Below are positions 6,330 through 13,728 of a stretch of 14,690 nt of DNA, piece after piece (the first letter of the stretch is position 1; each line of letters starts with the position of its first letter). The stretch comes from Planctomycetaceae bacterium. Lineage in GTDB: Bacteria > Planctomycetota > Planctomycetia > Planctomycetales > Planctomycetaceae. The stretch is taken from positions 1-14,690 of the forward strand of contig JALTOP010000304.1 in assembly GCA_027000105.1 (NCBI GenBank), read 5' to 3'. The notes beneath the pieces were generated by a model. The model had not been told where the DNA came from, did not search any database, and saw only the letters and a program-made list of their open reading frames with translations. Made by a program: the position numbers and the translations under genes.

Positions 6330-7430
6330 ATGGAATCAGTCGAAATGGACGATCACTCTCTGCAACCGGTTCTCTTCAAGTTCCACTGGCTTAACGAGAA
6401 TGGCCAGCCGACTTCGATGATGCGCAAGAAAGGGCGATTTGAAGGGGAGACGCTAACACTCGAACAGAGCGACATTCCGGCGGCTGTGATTGTTGATTCA
6501 ACCGTGCGAGATAACGTCATGGTTATCACGGCGCTTGCAGCCGACGAGCAGCAGGAATTTGTCACGCTGCTGATAAAACTGACTTCGAAAAGAATGGCAG
6601 AGACGCTCAAAAAGAGGATTGACCTGGCTCGCAGTACGGCCTGGGCCCGGCAACACCGCGAACATCTCGAATCAAAAGGCCTGGGGCACACGTTCAGACA
6701 GGAAAAATGCCCGCGCTGTACGGCGACGCTCATTCTGAGCGACATGCCCGAGTCGCCCCAGTTGTATTGTCACTTTTGCGATTCACTTTCAACTATTGAT
6801 CCGGCGGAAGACCCGATTCCGCAAGAACGTGATTTGCGCATCTGCGAGGAGTGCGGCATGTACACGAAACCGCAGAAATTCACCATCTTCTATTTTTATT
6901 TCCTGCTTGTTGTTTATGGATTTTCTTCCCGTCCAACCTGGCGTTGTCCTCCCTGTATGAGAGGGGAAGCCTGGAAAATGTTTTTTGGAAATTTGATCTT
7001 CGTGCTCGGTGTACCAACGGCAATCTGGCAGTTAATCCGCTCTTACGGGGGTTCATCGGTTGGGGGGCCATTCAAAGGGCTGGATACCGGAAATATCAAG
7101 GCCCGTAAAGGGGATCTGGCTGGAGCACTCGACAGTTACCGAGCCATTCTCCAGAGAGTCCCCGTTTCAGCCGGGGTGAAATATAACCTGGGAATGGCCT
7201 TATTGGCACAAGGGAATCTGGAAAAAGCAGCTGATACTTTTGAACTCGCCTTGCAGGACTGCACCAATTATTCCCCCGCTTACACACAACTCCGCAACCT
7301 GTTGCAAGAACTGGGAGAGACCGACAGGCTGAACGAACTGGAAAAAATGTGGTCGACCGATACCGATACCGATACGGATACGGATACCGATTCCGACCTC
7401 AATACCGGGGACGAGCAGGAGTCCTTATGA
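6330..7430 (+). CDS. Zinc-ribbon, membrane and TPR protein with Thr-Asp tail
   Basis: I do not recognise a named family for this 366-residue protein. Residues 1-120 form an unassigned soluble region. A first zinc site is at 127-150 (CPRC...CHFC). A second is built from CEEC (172-175) and CPPC (206-209), with a hydrophobic stretch (FTIFYFYFLLVVYGF, 184-198) between the two halves. A further membrane segment lies at about 218-236 (MFFGNLIFVLGVPTAIWQLI). After it, 250-340 reads as two to three TPR units (KARKGDLAGALDSYRAIL; YNLGMALLAQGNLEKAADTF). The tail is a run of Thr-Asp pairs (343-354). The protein is probably an inner-membrane scaffold with cytosolic TPRs. ATG 6330 has no good ribosome site. 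The in-frame ATG at 6345 is an alternative and would remove five residues. Confidence 0.82.
   Translation: MESVEMDDHSLQPVLFKFHWLNENGQPTSMMRKKGRFEGETLTLEQSDIPAAVIVDSTVRDNVMVITALAADEQQEFVTLLIKLTSKRMAETLKKRIDLARSTAWARQHREHLESKGLGHTFRQEKCPRCTATLILSDMPESPQLYCHFCDSLSTIDPAEDPIPQERDLRICEECGMYTKPQKFTIFYFYFLLVVYGFSSRPTWRCPPCMRGEAWKMFFGNLIFVLGVPTAIWQLIRSYGGSSVGGPFKGLDTGNIKARKGDLAGALDSYRAILQRVPVSAGVKYNLGMALLAQGNLEKAADTFELALQDCTNYSPAYTQLRNLLQELGETDRLNELEKMWSTDTDTDTDTDTDSDLNTGDEQESL
7356..7391 (+). repeat. Hexanucleotide repeat encoding (Thr-Asp)6
   Basis: Six tandem copies of ACSGAT (mostly ACCGAT, two ACGGAT) lie in frame near the end of the TPR protein gene. The unit is six bases, so gain or loss of a copy keeps the frame and changes only tail length. 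Confidence 0.95.
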
Positions 7431-7822
7431 CAGGAATTCTGATACTCCTCAATCCATGCGCAGTGAATCCGGCGCAAGGAACGTTCTTAACAAAATCCTA
7501 ATATAAGAGCATTAGATTGCCGGTCGCTCCCCGCTCTGTCTGAAATACAAACACCGCCCGAAATACCACGTGGGAGACCTTACTGATACTGGTAATAGAT
7601 CTGATCCTCAAGGAAGTCGAAGAATTGCGTGAAACCGAAGAATTGTGACAGAATATTTGACCGTTGCTATTCCCGGCACGACTGGTCTGTTTTGATGGCC
7701 ATCACCAGGCTGATATTGTTCCAAACTGTGGAGACGTTCGTAAACATTTTACCGTTGGCAGTATAAACAACTCGTTCGTGTCGCGATGACACCTGATGGC
7801 ATCTATTGAATGAGGCGATTGA
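7431..7822 (+). other. Upstream region of the response-regulator gene
   Basis: No standard gene is seen in these 392 bases. It contains TTAACA-like AT-rich sequence (about 7487-7503), a CCACGTGG palindrome (7566-7573), and an open frame without ATG (7544-7645) whose end reads KEVEELRETEEL. There is also an inverted repeat GTAAA-CAT-TTTAC (7740-7752) beside a TATAAA (7762-7767). A hairpin, GTGTC-GCGAT-GACAC (7778-7792), lies 30 bases before the start codon. Any of the repeats could be a regulator site, and PhoB-type regulators often bind their own promoters, but I cannot identify a Pho box with confidence. Confidence 0.35.
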
Positions 7823-8515
7823 ATGAACAGAAAAATTGTCGTTGTTGAAGATGAAATCGACATACGGGAATTGATTGCCCACAATCTGAGCCGGGATGGA
7901 TTCGAGGTAGAGACGGCCCTGGACGGTGAAGCGGCCGTTCATTTGATCCGGCGGACTCTCCCCGATCTGGTCCTGCTCGATCTGATGATCCCCAAGATGG
8001 ATGGGCTGGAAGTCTGTAAATCATTGAGAAAGGACGAAACCACATCGAACATCCCCATTATTATGGTCACGGCCAAAGGGGAAGAAAGCGACATTGTGCT
8101 CGGTCTGGGGTTGGGGGCAGATGATTATCTTTCCAAACCGTTCAGTCCGAAGGAGTTGCTGGCGAGAATCAAGGCGGTGTTGAGGCGGGGTAAACTGGAA
8201 CAGAATCAGAACGGGCGTGACCGGGTTGTTTTCAGGAATCTGGTGATCGATGTCTCCCGACACGAAGTCTCCATTTCCGGCCAACCGGTCGCCTTCACGG
8301 CAACGGAATTCAAACTGCTCCACTTTCTGGCGACCAATGCTGGTCGGGTCTTTTCCCGCAGTCATCTGTTAAGCCGGGTGATCGGCGAAGATGCTTTTGT
8401 TTACGAGAGAAACATTGATGTGCATATTCAGTCTCTGAGAAAGAAATTGGGGGCCCTGCGCAACATGATTGAAACGGTGCGCGGTGTGGGATATCGCTTT
8501 CGGGGTAATGTTTAA
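7823..8515 (+). CDS. PhoB/OmpR-type response regulator
   Basis: This is a DNA-binding response regulator of a two-component system. The 230-residue product has a receiver domain (about 1-122) with acidic pair Asp10/Glu11, phospho-acceptor Asp53 (LVLLDLMIPKMDG), Thr83 and Lys105 (SKPF). A winged-helix OmpR/PhoB output domain follows (about 134-229), with FTATEFKLLHFLATNAGRVFSR, the ERNIDVHIQSLRKKLG recognition-helix region and the ending ETVRGVGYRF. The ATG at 7823 has GAGG 8 bases upstream. The kinase gene follows 8 bases after the stop, so the two form an operon. The sequence style is closest to PhoB, the phosphate-starvation regulator. No pst or phoU gene is nearby, so phosphate as the signal is inference and I leave the symbol empty. 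Confidence 0.92.
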   Translation: MNRKIVVVEDEIDIRELIAHNLSRDGFEVETALDGEAAVHLIRRTLPDLVLLDLMIPKMDGLEVCKSLRKDETTSNIPIIMVTAKGEESDIVLGLGLGADDYLSKPFSPKELLARIKAVLRRGKLEQNQNGRDRVVFRNLVIDVSRHEVSISGQPVAFTATEFKLLHFLATNAGRVFSRSHLLSRVIGEDAFVYERNIDVHIQSLRKKLGALRNMIETVRGVGYRFRGNV

Positions 8516-8523
8516 CAAACGTG

Positions 8524-10359
8524 ATGTTGAATCAACCAGTACAAAACGATCCGGCGGGCATCTCCGCGCCCCCGTCCATATTCCATTCATCACTGCTCTG
8601 GAAGGTGTACGCTGCCCTTTCGATTTTAATCATCCTCTCATCTTTCGGCATGGGAAGCATGATCGCCCGGAATATGGAGAAGAACGCGCTGAAAAGTATC
8701 GAAAATTCGCTGCGCACCAATGCCGTGCTGTTGAAGGAAATCGCCTATTCCTCGCTGCTGGAAAACAGGAAAGCCGATTCAAATTTGCAAAGGCGGATTC
8801 TGTTGACAGGCCGGGAAATCGGCACACGACTGACGGTCATCCGGGCCGACGGAACCGTCATTGCCGATTCTGAAAAAGCTCCCGTTGAAATGGATAACCA
8901 TGCCCAGCGTCCCGAAATACTTCTCGCAAAATCCGAGGGAACAGGAACAGCCACACGATTCAGTCACACCACCAACAGCTACCGGATGTATCTGGCAAGT
9001 TCTGTCGTCCACGGTAATCAGGTTATTGGTTACGTTCGGACGTCGCTTCCCCTGACGGTAATCGACCGACGGATGGATGAGTTGCGCTGGATTGTTTTCA
9101 TGAGCACCTCCATTGCGACCGTTGTTGCCCTGATCCTCGGCCTGTTGCTTGCCCACCACATCGTCAAACCGTTGGTCGTGATGACCTCAGTTGTTAAAAA
9201 AGCGGCTCAGGATCAGCCGACCGAAGAACTTGACACCATGCGCAGCGACGAAATGGGCGAATTGGCCAAGGCGTTCAATCAACTCATTGCCTACAGTCGC
9301 TCCCGCATGGAAATGCTGACAACCGACCGCAACAAACTCTCGGTGATCCTCAGCGGGATGGTCGAAGGCGTGATTGCAGTCGATCAGCAGAAACGGATTC
9401 TGCATATGAATGAAGCGGCAGGAAAACTCCTGCAGGTCAGACCACAGGAAACGCTGGAAAAACCGATCGAAACGGTGATCCCGATTCACGAATTGAAGGA
9501 TATCCTGGAAGACGCCATCACGCAGCAGACCGATTTCCAGCGAAAGATCGAATTGAAAATTGCCCCTACCAAACAGCATATTGAAATGCGGGCTTCCGCC
9601 CTGCGGGATGGCAATGGGAATCTGGTTGGAGCCGTAGCAGTCCTTTACGACGTGACCAAACTCTATCAACTCGAAGCGATTCGAAGAGACTTTGTCGCCA
9701 ATGCTTCGCATGAGTTGAAAACACCGGTAACAGCCATTCGAATGATCATTGAAACATTGATCGACGACGATAGCCTTACCGCTGAAATGAAGAACGAATT
9801 TCTGAATCGTGTCCGAAACCAGTCAGTGCGTCTCTCCTCGATCATCAACGACCTGCTTACTCTTTCCCGTATCGAATCCCAGACCGACGGATATCAGCAC
9901 AGCCGTTTCGATATGCGCAACTGCGTCCGCTCCGCTGAAGCACTCTTTTCTCCGCTGGGCAGAAAAAAGGATTTGAAAATGGAATTCACTGTGCCGGATG
10001 ACGAAATGATCATCCTGGGAAATCAGCAGGAGATCAGCGAGGTGATTGACAACCTGGTGGACAACGCATTGAAGTATTCCACGCCCGGCGGTCGAATCGA
10101 TGTCTCTCTCTCCCGGCAGGATCAGAACGTCGTATTGGAAGTGGCGGATACCGGGATCGGCATCGGTGCCAAAGACCGGGAGCGGATCTTCCAACGCTTT
10201 TATCAGGTTGATAAAGTCCGTTCCCGTGAATCAGGTGGTACCGGACTGGGGCTTTCTATTGTCAAACATATTGTCCAGGCCCATGGCGGTTCCATAGAAG
10301 TTGAAAGCGAACTCGGTTCAGGCAGCACTTTTCGTATCATCCTGCCATCAGCCAGGTAA
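8524..10359 (+). CDS. PhoR-type sensor histidine kinase
   Basis: This is the membrane partner of the preceding regulator, about 611 residues. The first transmembrane helix is at about 25-45 (LWKVYAALSILIILSSFGMG). A periplasmic sensor region (50-188) precedes a second helix (189-211, IVFMSTSIATVVALILGLLL). HAMP (212-262) and a PAS-like domain (268-378, ILSGMVEGVIAVD...VAVLYDVT) follow. The kinase core has the H box NASHELKTPVTAIR (phospho-His near 396), N box DNLVDNALKYS, G1 DTGIGIG, F box ERIFQRFYQVD and G2 GTGLGLS. All kinase motifs are intact. The HAMP-PAS-kinase order with a sizeable periplasmic loop fits PhoR-like kinases of non-enteric bacteria, whereas E. coli PhoR lacks the large loop. 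A GTG at 8521 directly before the chosen ATG is an equally possible start, and no clear ribosome site separates them. Confidence 0.93.
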   Translation: MLNQPVQNDPAGISAPPSIFHSSLLWKVYAALSILIILSSFGMGSMIARNMEKNALKSIENSLRTNAVLLKEIAYSSLLENRKADSNLQRRILLTGREIGTRLTVIRADGTVIADSEKAPVEMDNHAQRPEILLAKSEGTGTATRFSHTTNSYRMYLASSVVHGNQVIGYVRTSLPLTVIDRRMDELRWIVFMSTSIATVVALILGLLLAHHIVKPLVVMTSVVKKAAQDQPTEELDTMRSDEMGELAKAFNQLIAYSRSRMEMLTTDRNKLSVILSGMVEGVIAVDQQKRILHMNEAAGKLLQVRPQETLEKPIETVIPIHELKDILEDAITQQTDFQRKIELKIAPTKQHIEMRASALRDGNGNLVGAVAVLYDVTKLYQLEAIRRDFVANASHELKTPVTAIRMIIETLIDDDSLTAEMKNEFLNRVRNQSVRLSSIINDLLTLSRIESQTDGYQHSRFDMRNCVRSAEALFSPLGRKKDLKMEFTVPDDEMIILGNQQEISEVIDNLVDNALKYSTPGGRIDVSLSRQDQNVVLEVADTGIGIGAKDRERIFQRFYQVDKVRSRESGGTGLGLSIVKHIVQAHGGSIEVESELGSGSTFRIILPSAR

Positions 10360-10497
10360 GCAACGGCGATATTCAGCGGTTATCGCACTCTTATGCCAAT
10401 ATTCCGATTCCGAAAAACCGCGTAACGTGGCCAGAGAACATTGGCATGCGTTGTTCAAACAGGAACCGACAGGAATAAAGGAATAAACTGATTAAAA

Positions 10498-10543
10498 AAA
10501 CGGCAAGGTTTCTCCTGACGAGATCCCCTGCCGTTTCGTTTTT
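10498..10543. terminator. Bidirectional terminator between convergent genes
   Basis: An 8-bp stem, AAACGGCA (10498-10505) with TGCCGTTT (10529-10536), is extended by a few inner G-C pairs. It has T-rich sequence on the plus-strand side (CGTTTTTACG) and a run of A on the left, which is a T run on the minus strand. It lies between the kinase gene (plus) and the outer-membrane gene (minus), so it probably ends both. Confidence 0.8.
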
Positions 10544-10624
10544 ACGTCGCCTTCTCTTTCCAGTCATTATCAACTGGTGCGATGATTGCTCGAGAATTCA
10601 GTTCGGCCTACCTAACAGCAAATG

Positions 10625-11512
10625 TTAGCGGGTAACACCGAATGCAAATCCGAATCCAATCAGTGAAACATCTTCTGTGTCATCGTCACTGACGCCGTTC
10701 CAGTATTGAGTTTCAGCTGCAACCCGTGCGAACATGTTGGAGTTGCCATCGAAAATTGGTCGGCTGTACTCAAGCCCCAACTGCAATTCAGAAACAGAGA
10801 AGGTTGTGTTTTCACTTTGGACACCACCGCTACTTGTGCTGCTTTCGCTGAACAGGAATGATGTTCGTCCCAAGCCGAACAGACTAAAGCCACCGGCGAT
10901 ATTTCGACGAAGTTCTGTTCCAACAACCAAACCCATCGCGTGTTGTTGGGACAGGAAATCGGCTCCCGTAGCTTCGTCTTCACGGTATTCCGCGTAACGG
11001 AAACCACCTGAAACAAGACCGTTCAGCTTTCGCCCCAATCTGAAATTATCGGTTACTTCCAGGTCGATCAATCGCATGTGGATCTGATCGTAGCGGGTAT
11101 TGTTCGGACCGTTGGCATCAACTTCCCACCATCGCCCACGGATCCCAAGTCCATCTGCCCTTTGGTATCCAAGCCAGACACTGGGGGCACCGGTGTAATC
11201 ATAGTTGGCTGTCTGTCCTTCCGTGTGAAAAGGCTTGACAAACGAAATGCTGGCACCACCAGTGATACCACCTTTCTTGCAGCAGGTCGAGCAGGTATCC
11301 CCCAGACAGGTGCTTCCGCATCCGAGATCGCAATCGTCGGCACAAACTGATTCGATCGCATTCTTGTAGGAAGCAAGTTCAATCTCCAGTTGCTTGATAC
11401 GCTCATTAAAATCGGATGCCGAAGCATAATCCACAGACTGGGCCTGCGTCTGTACCGCTCCTGCCGAAATGAACAGCAGCGCGACACACATCCCTAAAGA
11501 AAATTTCCTCAT
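10625..11512 (-). CDS. Outer-membrane beta-barrel protein with Cys-rich segment
   Basis: The 295-residue product has a signal peptide (MRKFSLGMCVALLFISAGAV, cleavage probably after about residue 24). Next come a short coiled-coil-like helix (33-53, ERIKQLEIELASYKNAIE) and a Cys-rich stretch with seven Cys between 57 and 78. A C-terminal barrel-like region (about 83-295) of alternating polar and hydrophobic strands follows (LVSGGFRYAEYRED, GLVVGTELRR, SELQLGLEYSR, ARVAAETQYWNG, GFGFAFGVTR). This layout resembles planctomycete surface proteins of the Lpg1974-like pore-forming or major outer-membrane protein type, but the family call is by eye. ATG 11512 has GGGAG 9 bases upstream and directly starts the signal peptide. 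Earlier in-frame starts up to 11584 would bury the signal. It probably sits in the outer membrane as a porin or structural protein. Confidence 0.82.
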   Translation of the reverse strand: MRKFSLGMCVALLFISAGAVQTQAQSVDYASASDFNERIKQLEIELASYKNAIESVCADDCDLGCGSTCLGDTCSTCCKKGGITGGASISFVKPFHTEGQTANYDYTGAPSVWLGYQRADGLGIRGRWWEVDANGPNNTRYDQIHMRLIDLEVTDNFRLGRKLNGLVSGGFRYAEYREDEATGADFLSQQHAMGLVVGTELRRNIAGGFSLFGLGRTSFLFSESSTSSGGVQSENTTFSVSELQLGLEYSRPIFDGNSNMFARVAAETQYWNGVSDDDTEDVSLIGFGFAFGVTR

Positions 11513-11584
11513 TGCACTTCTCCCTTTCATTGAATTCATCTTGAAATCATCACCGTAGGCAAGACGACCTGCCGTGTCAGGCAA

Positions 11585-12039
11585 TCTGAAACGCCTGTGG
11601 AATACATCCTGTTCAGGGACTCCCTTAGGGATGCGCTGAATATAGTATCTCCACGCATGAAACCGATTGCTCCAAACGTAGGTATCGTCACGACTTCAAT
11701 GACAATTTAATTGAAATTCGCAGCACCAAACCAGACAGCCCAACACACATAGTCCACCTATCTACCGCAGAGCGCCAGCTCTTTCCCGGACGATTACGCT
11801 ACCAGCCGGACAGGGGCATTGGATGATGACCATTAACGAAGAACAGGGCGATACCACGATCTCCCCTCAACGAAAATGGACTGAACATCCTCGGAAAACC
11901 AGCAGTAAAAGATGTTGTCAAACAGATTTCCGGATTCAGTGTCCATGCATACACAATACAAATGTTCCGGTAACCCGGTAACCATTGTTGAGAGAGCACA
12001 GCGAAACTCCCAGGTTTCAACAAACGGACCGACAAAACG
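11585..12039. other. Intergenic region left of the ketosynthase gene
   Basis: I find no convincing gene in this stretch. It holds the upstream region of the outer-membrane protein gene, with an AT-rich TATATT near 11641 on the minus strand but no clear -35. Further right are a short palindrome CAATTTAATTG near 11702-11712 and two perfect tandem copies of CCGGTAAC (11967-11982). A minus-strand frame at 11799-12092 overlaps the end of the ketosynthase gene and shows no motifs, so I treat it as non-coding. No T-tailed hairpin follows the ketosynthase gene. Confidence 0.45.
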
Positions 12040-13239
12040 TTACAAAGCAGACCGTTCGCCCCGCGAGAAGATAACACCGATCTGGTGCCCACCGAATCCG
12101 AGCGACAGTTTCAGGGCATGGCGAACAGGAAACAACCGGGGACGGGAGAGAACCGGACGAATCGTGCAGTCAGGATCGGGATTTTCCAGATTGGTGACTG
12201 GCGGTATGATTCCATCGCGCATTGAGAGCAGCATCCAGGCCAGTTCGATACTCCCGGCTGCTCCCAAGGCATGCCCGTGCGCTCCCTTTGAAGCGGTACT
12301 CCAGGGCTGATGTTCCAGATCGCCAAAAGCGGATTCAACGGCGATCGACTCGACCAGATCGTTGCTTGATGTCCCCGTCCCATGCAAGTGAAGCAGATCG
12401 ATCTGTTCCGCGGAAAGGTGCGACTGTTCCAGCAGTTCCGACAGTAATCGTTTCAATGTTCGTCCAGTCGGATCGAGTTGGGTCAATCCGGCTGGATCGT
12501 TGTAACTGACACCACCCCGCCAGTGCGCATAACATTTTTCCGGACGAAACGCAGGAAGATCGTCCCGCATCAGCAAAAACATCGCCCCCCCCTCTCCGAT
12601 AACAAACCCGCTCCTGTCTCTGTCGAACGGTTTGCAGGAAGCAGTTGGTGGAAGCTTTGCTGTCGCCAGAATTCCCAAGCGTCTGTAGGAATGAAGAACA
12701 AACGGATTCACCGAAGCATCGACACTACCGGCCAAGGCGTAATCGCAATCCCCCTGTTCGATCAACCGGACTGCCCGCAACACCGCATCCAGTCCCGTCG
12801 CACAGGCCGAAACAGGACAGAGACATGGCCCTGTCAGTCCCAACAAGGCGCTGAGATGAGCCAATGGCCCCGATGGCCAGAGAGAAACAAAAGGGAGCGG
12901 CGAATCGCGATTCGCAGGGGGCTCACCTTCGCGATGATATTCATCGAGTGGCCCCTTGCTTGTGCCAATGACACACGCAAAACGGGGAGAGCGAAGTTGC
13001 CCGCAGTTAGTAAAACCAGCGTCTTCAATCGCTTCACGAGCAACCTTCAACGCAATTGCATCGGATCGGGAAACTTCCTTCTGTTCCGGAATCCAGGAAT
13101 CGGGCAGTCGAAGCGAACAGGCATATTGACCGAAACCGGAACTATTAACGGGCTGTCCGGATTGAAGTTGTCGCCAACCGGTTTCGCGCGACTCCCCCAG
13201 CGGAGTCATCAATCCAATCCCAGTAACAGCCACCCCCAT
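12040..13239 (-). CDS. Beta-ketoacyl-ACP synthase (KAS I/II, FabF-like)
   Basis: The enzyme condenses an acyl chain with malonyl-ACP. The 399-residue thiolase-fold product has the full catalytic triad. Cys146 lies in VSACATG, His286 in HLHGTGTSSND, and His323 in KGAHGHALGAAGS, with the family's Lys318 also present. The N-terminus VAVTGIGLMTPLG is typical of KAS enzymes. The C-terminal loop reads GFGGHQ instead of the usual GFGGTN, a possible change near the gating loop. No acyl carrier protein, ketoreductase or malonyl transferase is seen beside it, so it is probably not the housekeeping fabF, which usually follows acpP. A role in a secondary lipid or polyketide-like pathway is more likely. 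The ATG at 13239 fits the family start, though the ribosome site is weak. Confidence 0.9.
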   Translation of the reverse strand: MGVAVTGIGLMTPLGESRETGWRQLQSGQPVNSSGFGQYACSLRLPDSWIPEQKEVSRSDAIALKVAREAIEDAGFTNCGQLRSPRFACVIGTSKGPLDEYHREGEPPANRDSPLPFVSLWPSGPLAHLSALLGLTGPCLCPVSACATGLDAVLRAVRLIEQGDCDYALAGSVDASVNPFVLHSYRRLGILATAKLPPTASCKPFDRDRSGFVIGEGGAMFLLMRDDLPAFRPEKCYAHWRGGVSYNDPAGLTQLDPTGRTLKRLLSELLEQSHLSAEQIDLLHLHGTGTSSNDLVESIAVESAFGDLEHQPWSTASKGAHGHALGAAGSIELAWMLLSMRDGIIPPVTNLENPDPDCTIRPVLSRPRLFPVRHALKLSLGFGGHQIGVIFSRGERSAL

Positions 13240-13504
13240 AAAAAACTACACCAGGAATAAAATTGAAAACCAGATGCTAAAACCCGTAACCGATGACAAC
13301 AAAAAACCGATTCTCTTTTCAGACTTCCTGTCCGGCTCGAGCTTTCACAGTACGAACATCAATGGAGACAAGTCTGCTCCATCAAACCGCATCCCGGTGC
13401 CGAACAGAAACCACAAGCGCAATCATCTGGAGTTCCAGACACTTGAACCTATATCATCTGTTCAATGGGCTTCACTTAAATAACAGACTTCGCTTAAGTA
13501 ACTG
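13240..13504 (-). other. Gap upstream of the ketosynthase gene
   Basis: I see no gene in these 265 bases. They hold a 14-base palindrome TCTGGA-GT-TCCAGA (13426-13439) and an imperfect 18-bp tandem repeat at the right edge. A promoter for the ketosynthase gene may lie here, but I find no good -35/-10 pair. Confidence 0.4.
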
Positions 13505-13505
13505 T
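13470..13505. repeat. Imperfect 18-bp tandem repeat
   Basis: CTTCACTTAAATAACAGA (13470-13487) is followed directly by CTTCGCTTAAGTAACTGT (13488-13505), which is 14 of 18 identical. The second copy touches the stop codon of the small membrane-protein gene. Confidence 0.7.
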
Positions 13506-13630
13506 CATCTCCGATTGGCAGAGCGGCAAACAGCGAACAGCGCTCCTCCAATGCCCGCTACCAAAAGCAGGACATTCACAAATGGAAAACCGGATCCCCC
13601 GGTCGCAGCTTGAGCCAGTGTCAACCACAT
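13505..13630 (-). CDS. Small membrane protein, 41 residues
   Basis: I do not recognise a family. The frame runs from an ATG at 13630 to TGA at 13505 and encodes 41 residues. There is a short N-terminus (MWLTLAQAATGGSG), one hydrophobic segment (FPFVNVLLLVAGIGGALFAV, about residues 15-34) with Gly-rich packing positions, and a basic end (CRSANRR). This is a single-pass membrane peptide with a positive C-terminus, which predicts the C-terminus stays in the cytosol. An AAGGA lies 6 bases before the ATG, a better ribosome site than those of the neighbouring genes. It lies between the HYExAFE gene and the ketosynthase gene on the same strand. The case rests on ribosome site, length and hydrophobic pattern, not on homology. 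Confidence 0.55.
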   Translation of the reverse strand: MWLTLAQAATGGSGFPFVNVLLLVAGIGGALFAVCRSANRR

Positions 13631-13728
13631 AACCTATCCTTCGACAGATATCATATTACGAAAAGACCTCAACCACCTGTTCACACCAGGTCCATTCCGG
13701 GAAATAAATCGATCCTGTTACCCGATGC

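Noticed and set aside
7487..7510. TTAACA-like sequence as a Pho box
   Set aside because: Only one half-site matches well and the second copy is poor. Planctomycete Pho boxes are not defined well enough for me to make the call.
11799..12092. 97-codon minus-strand frame after the ketosynthase gene
   Set aside because: It overlaps the 3' end of the ketosynthase in another frame, has no motif and has no ribosome site.
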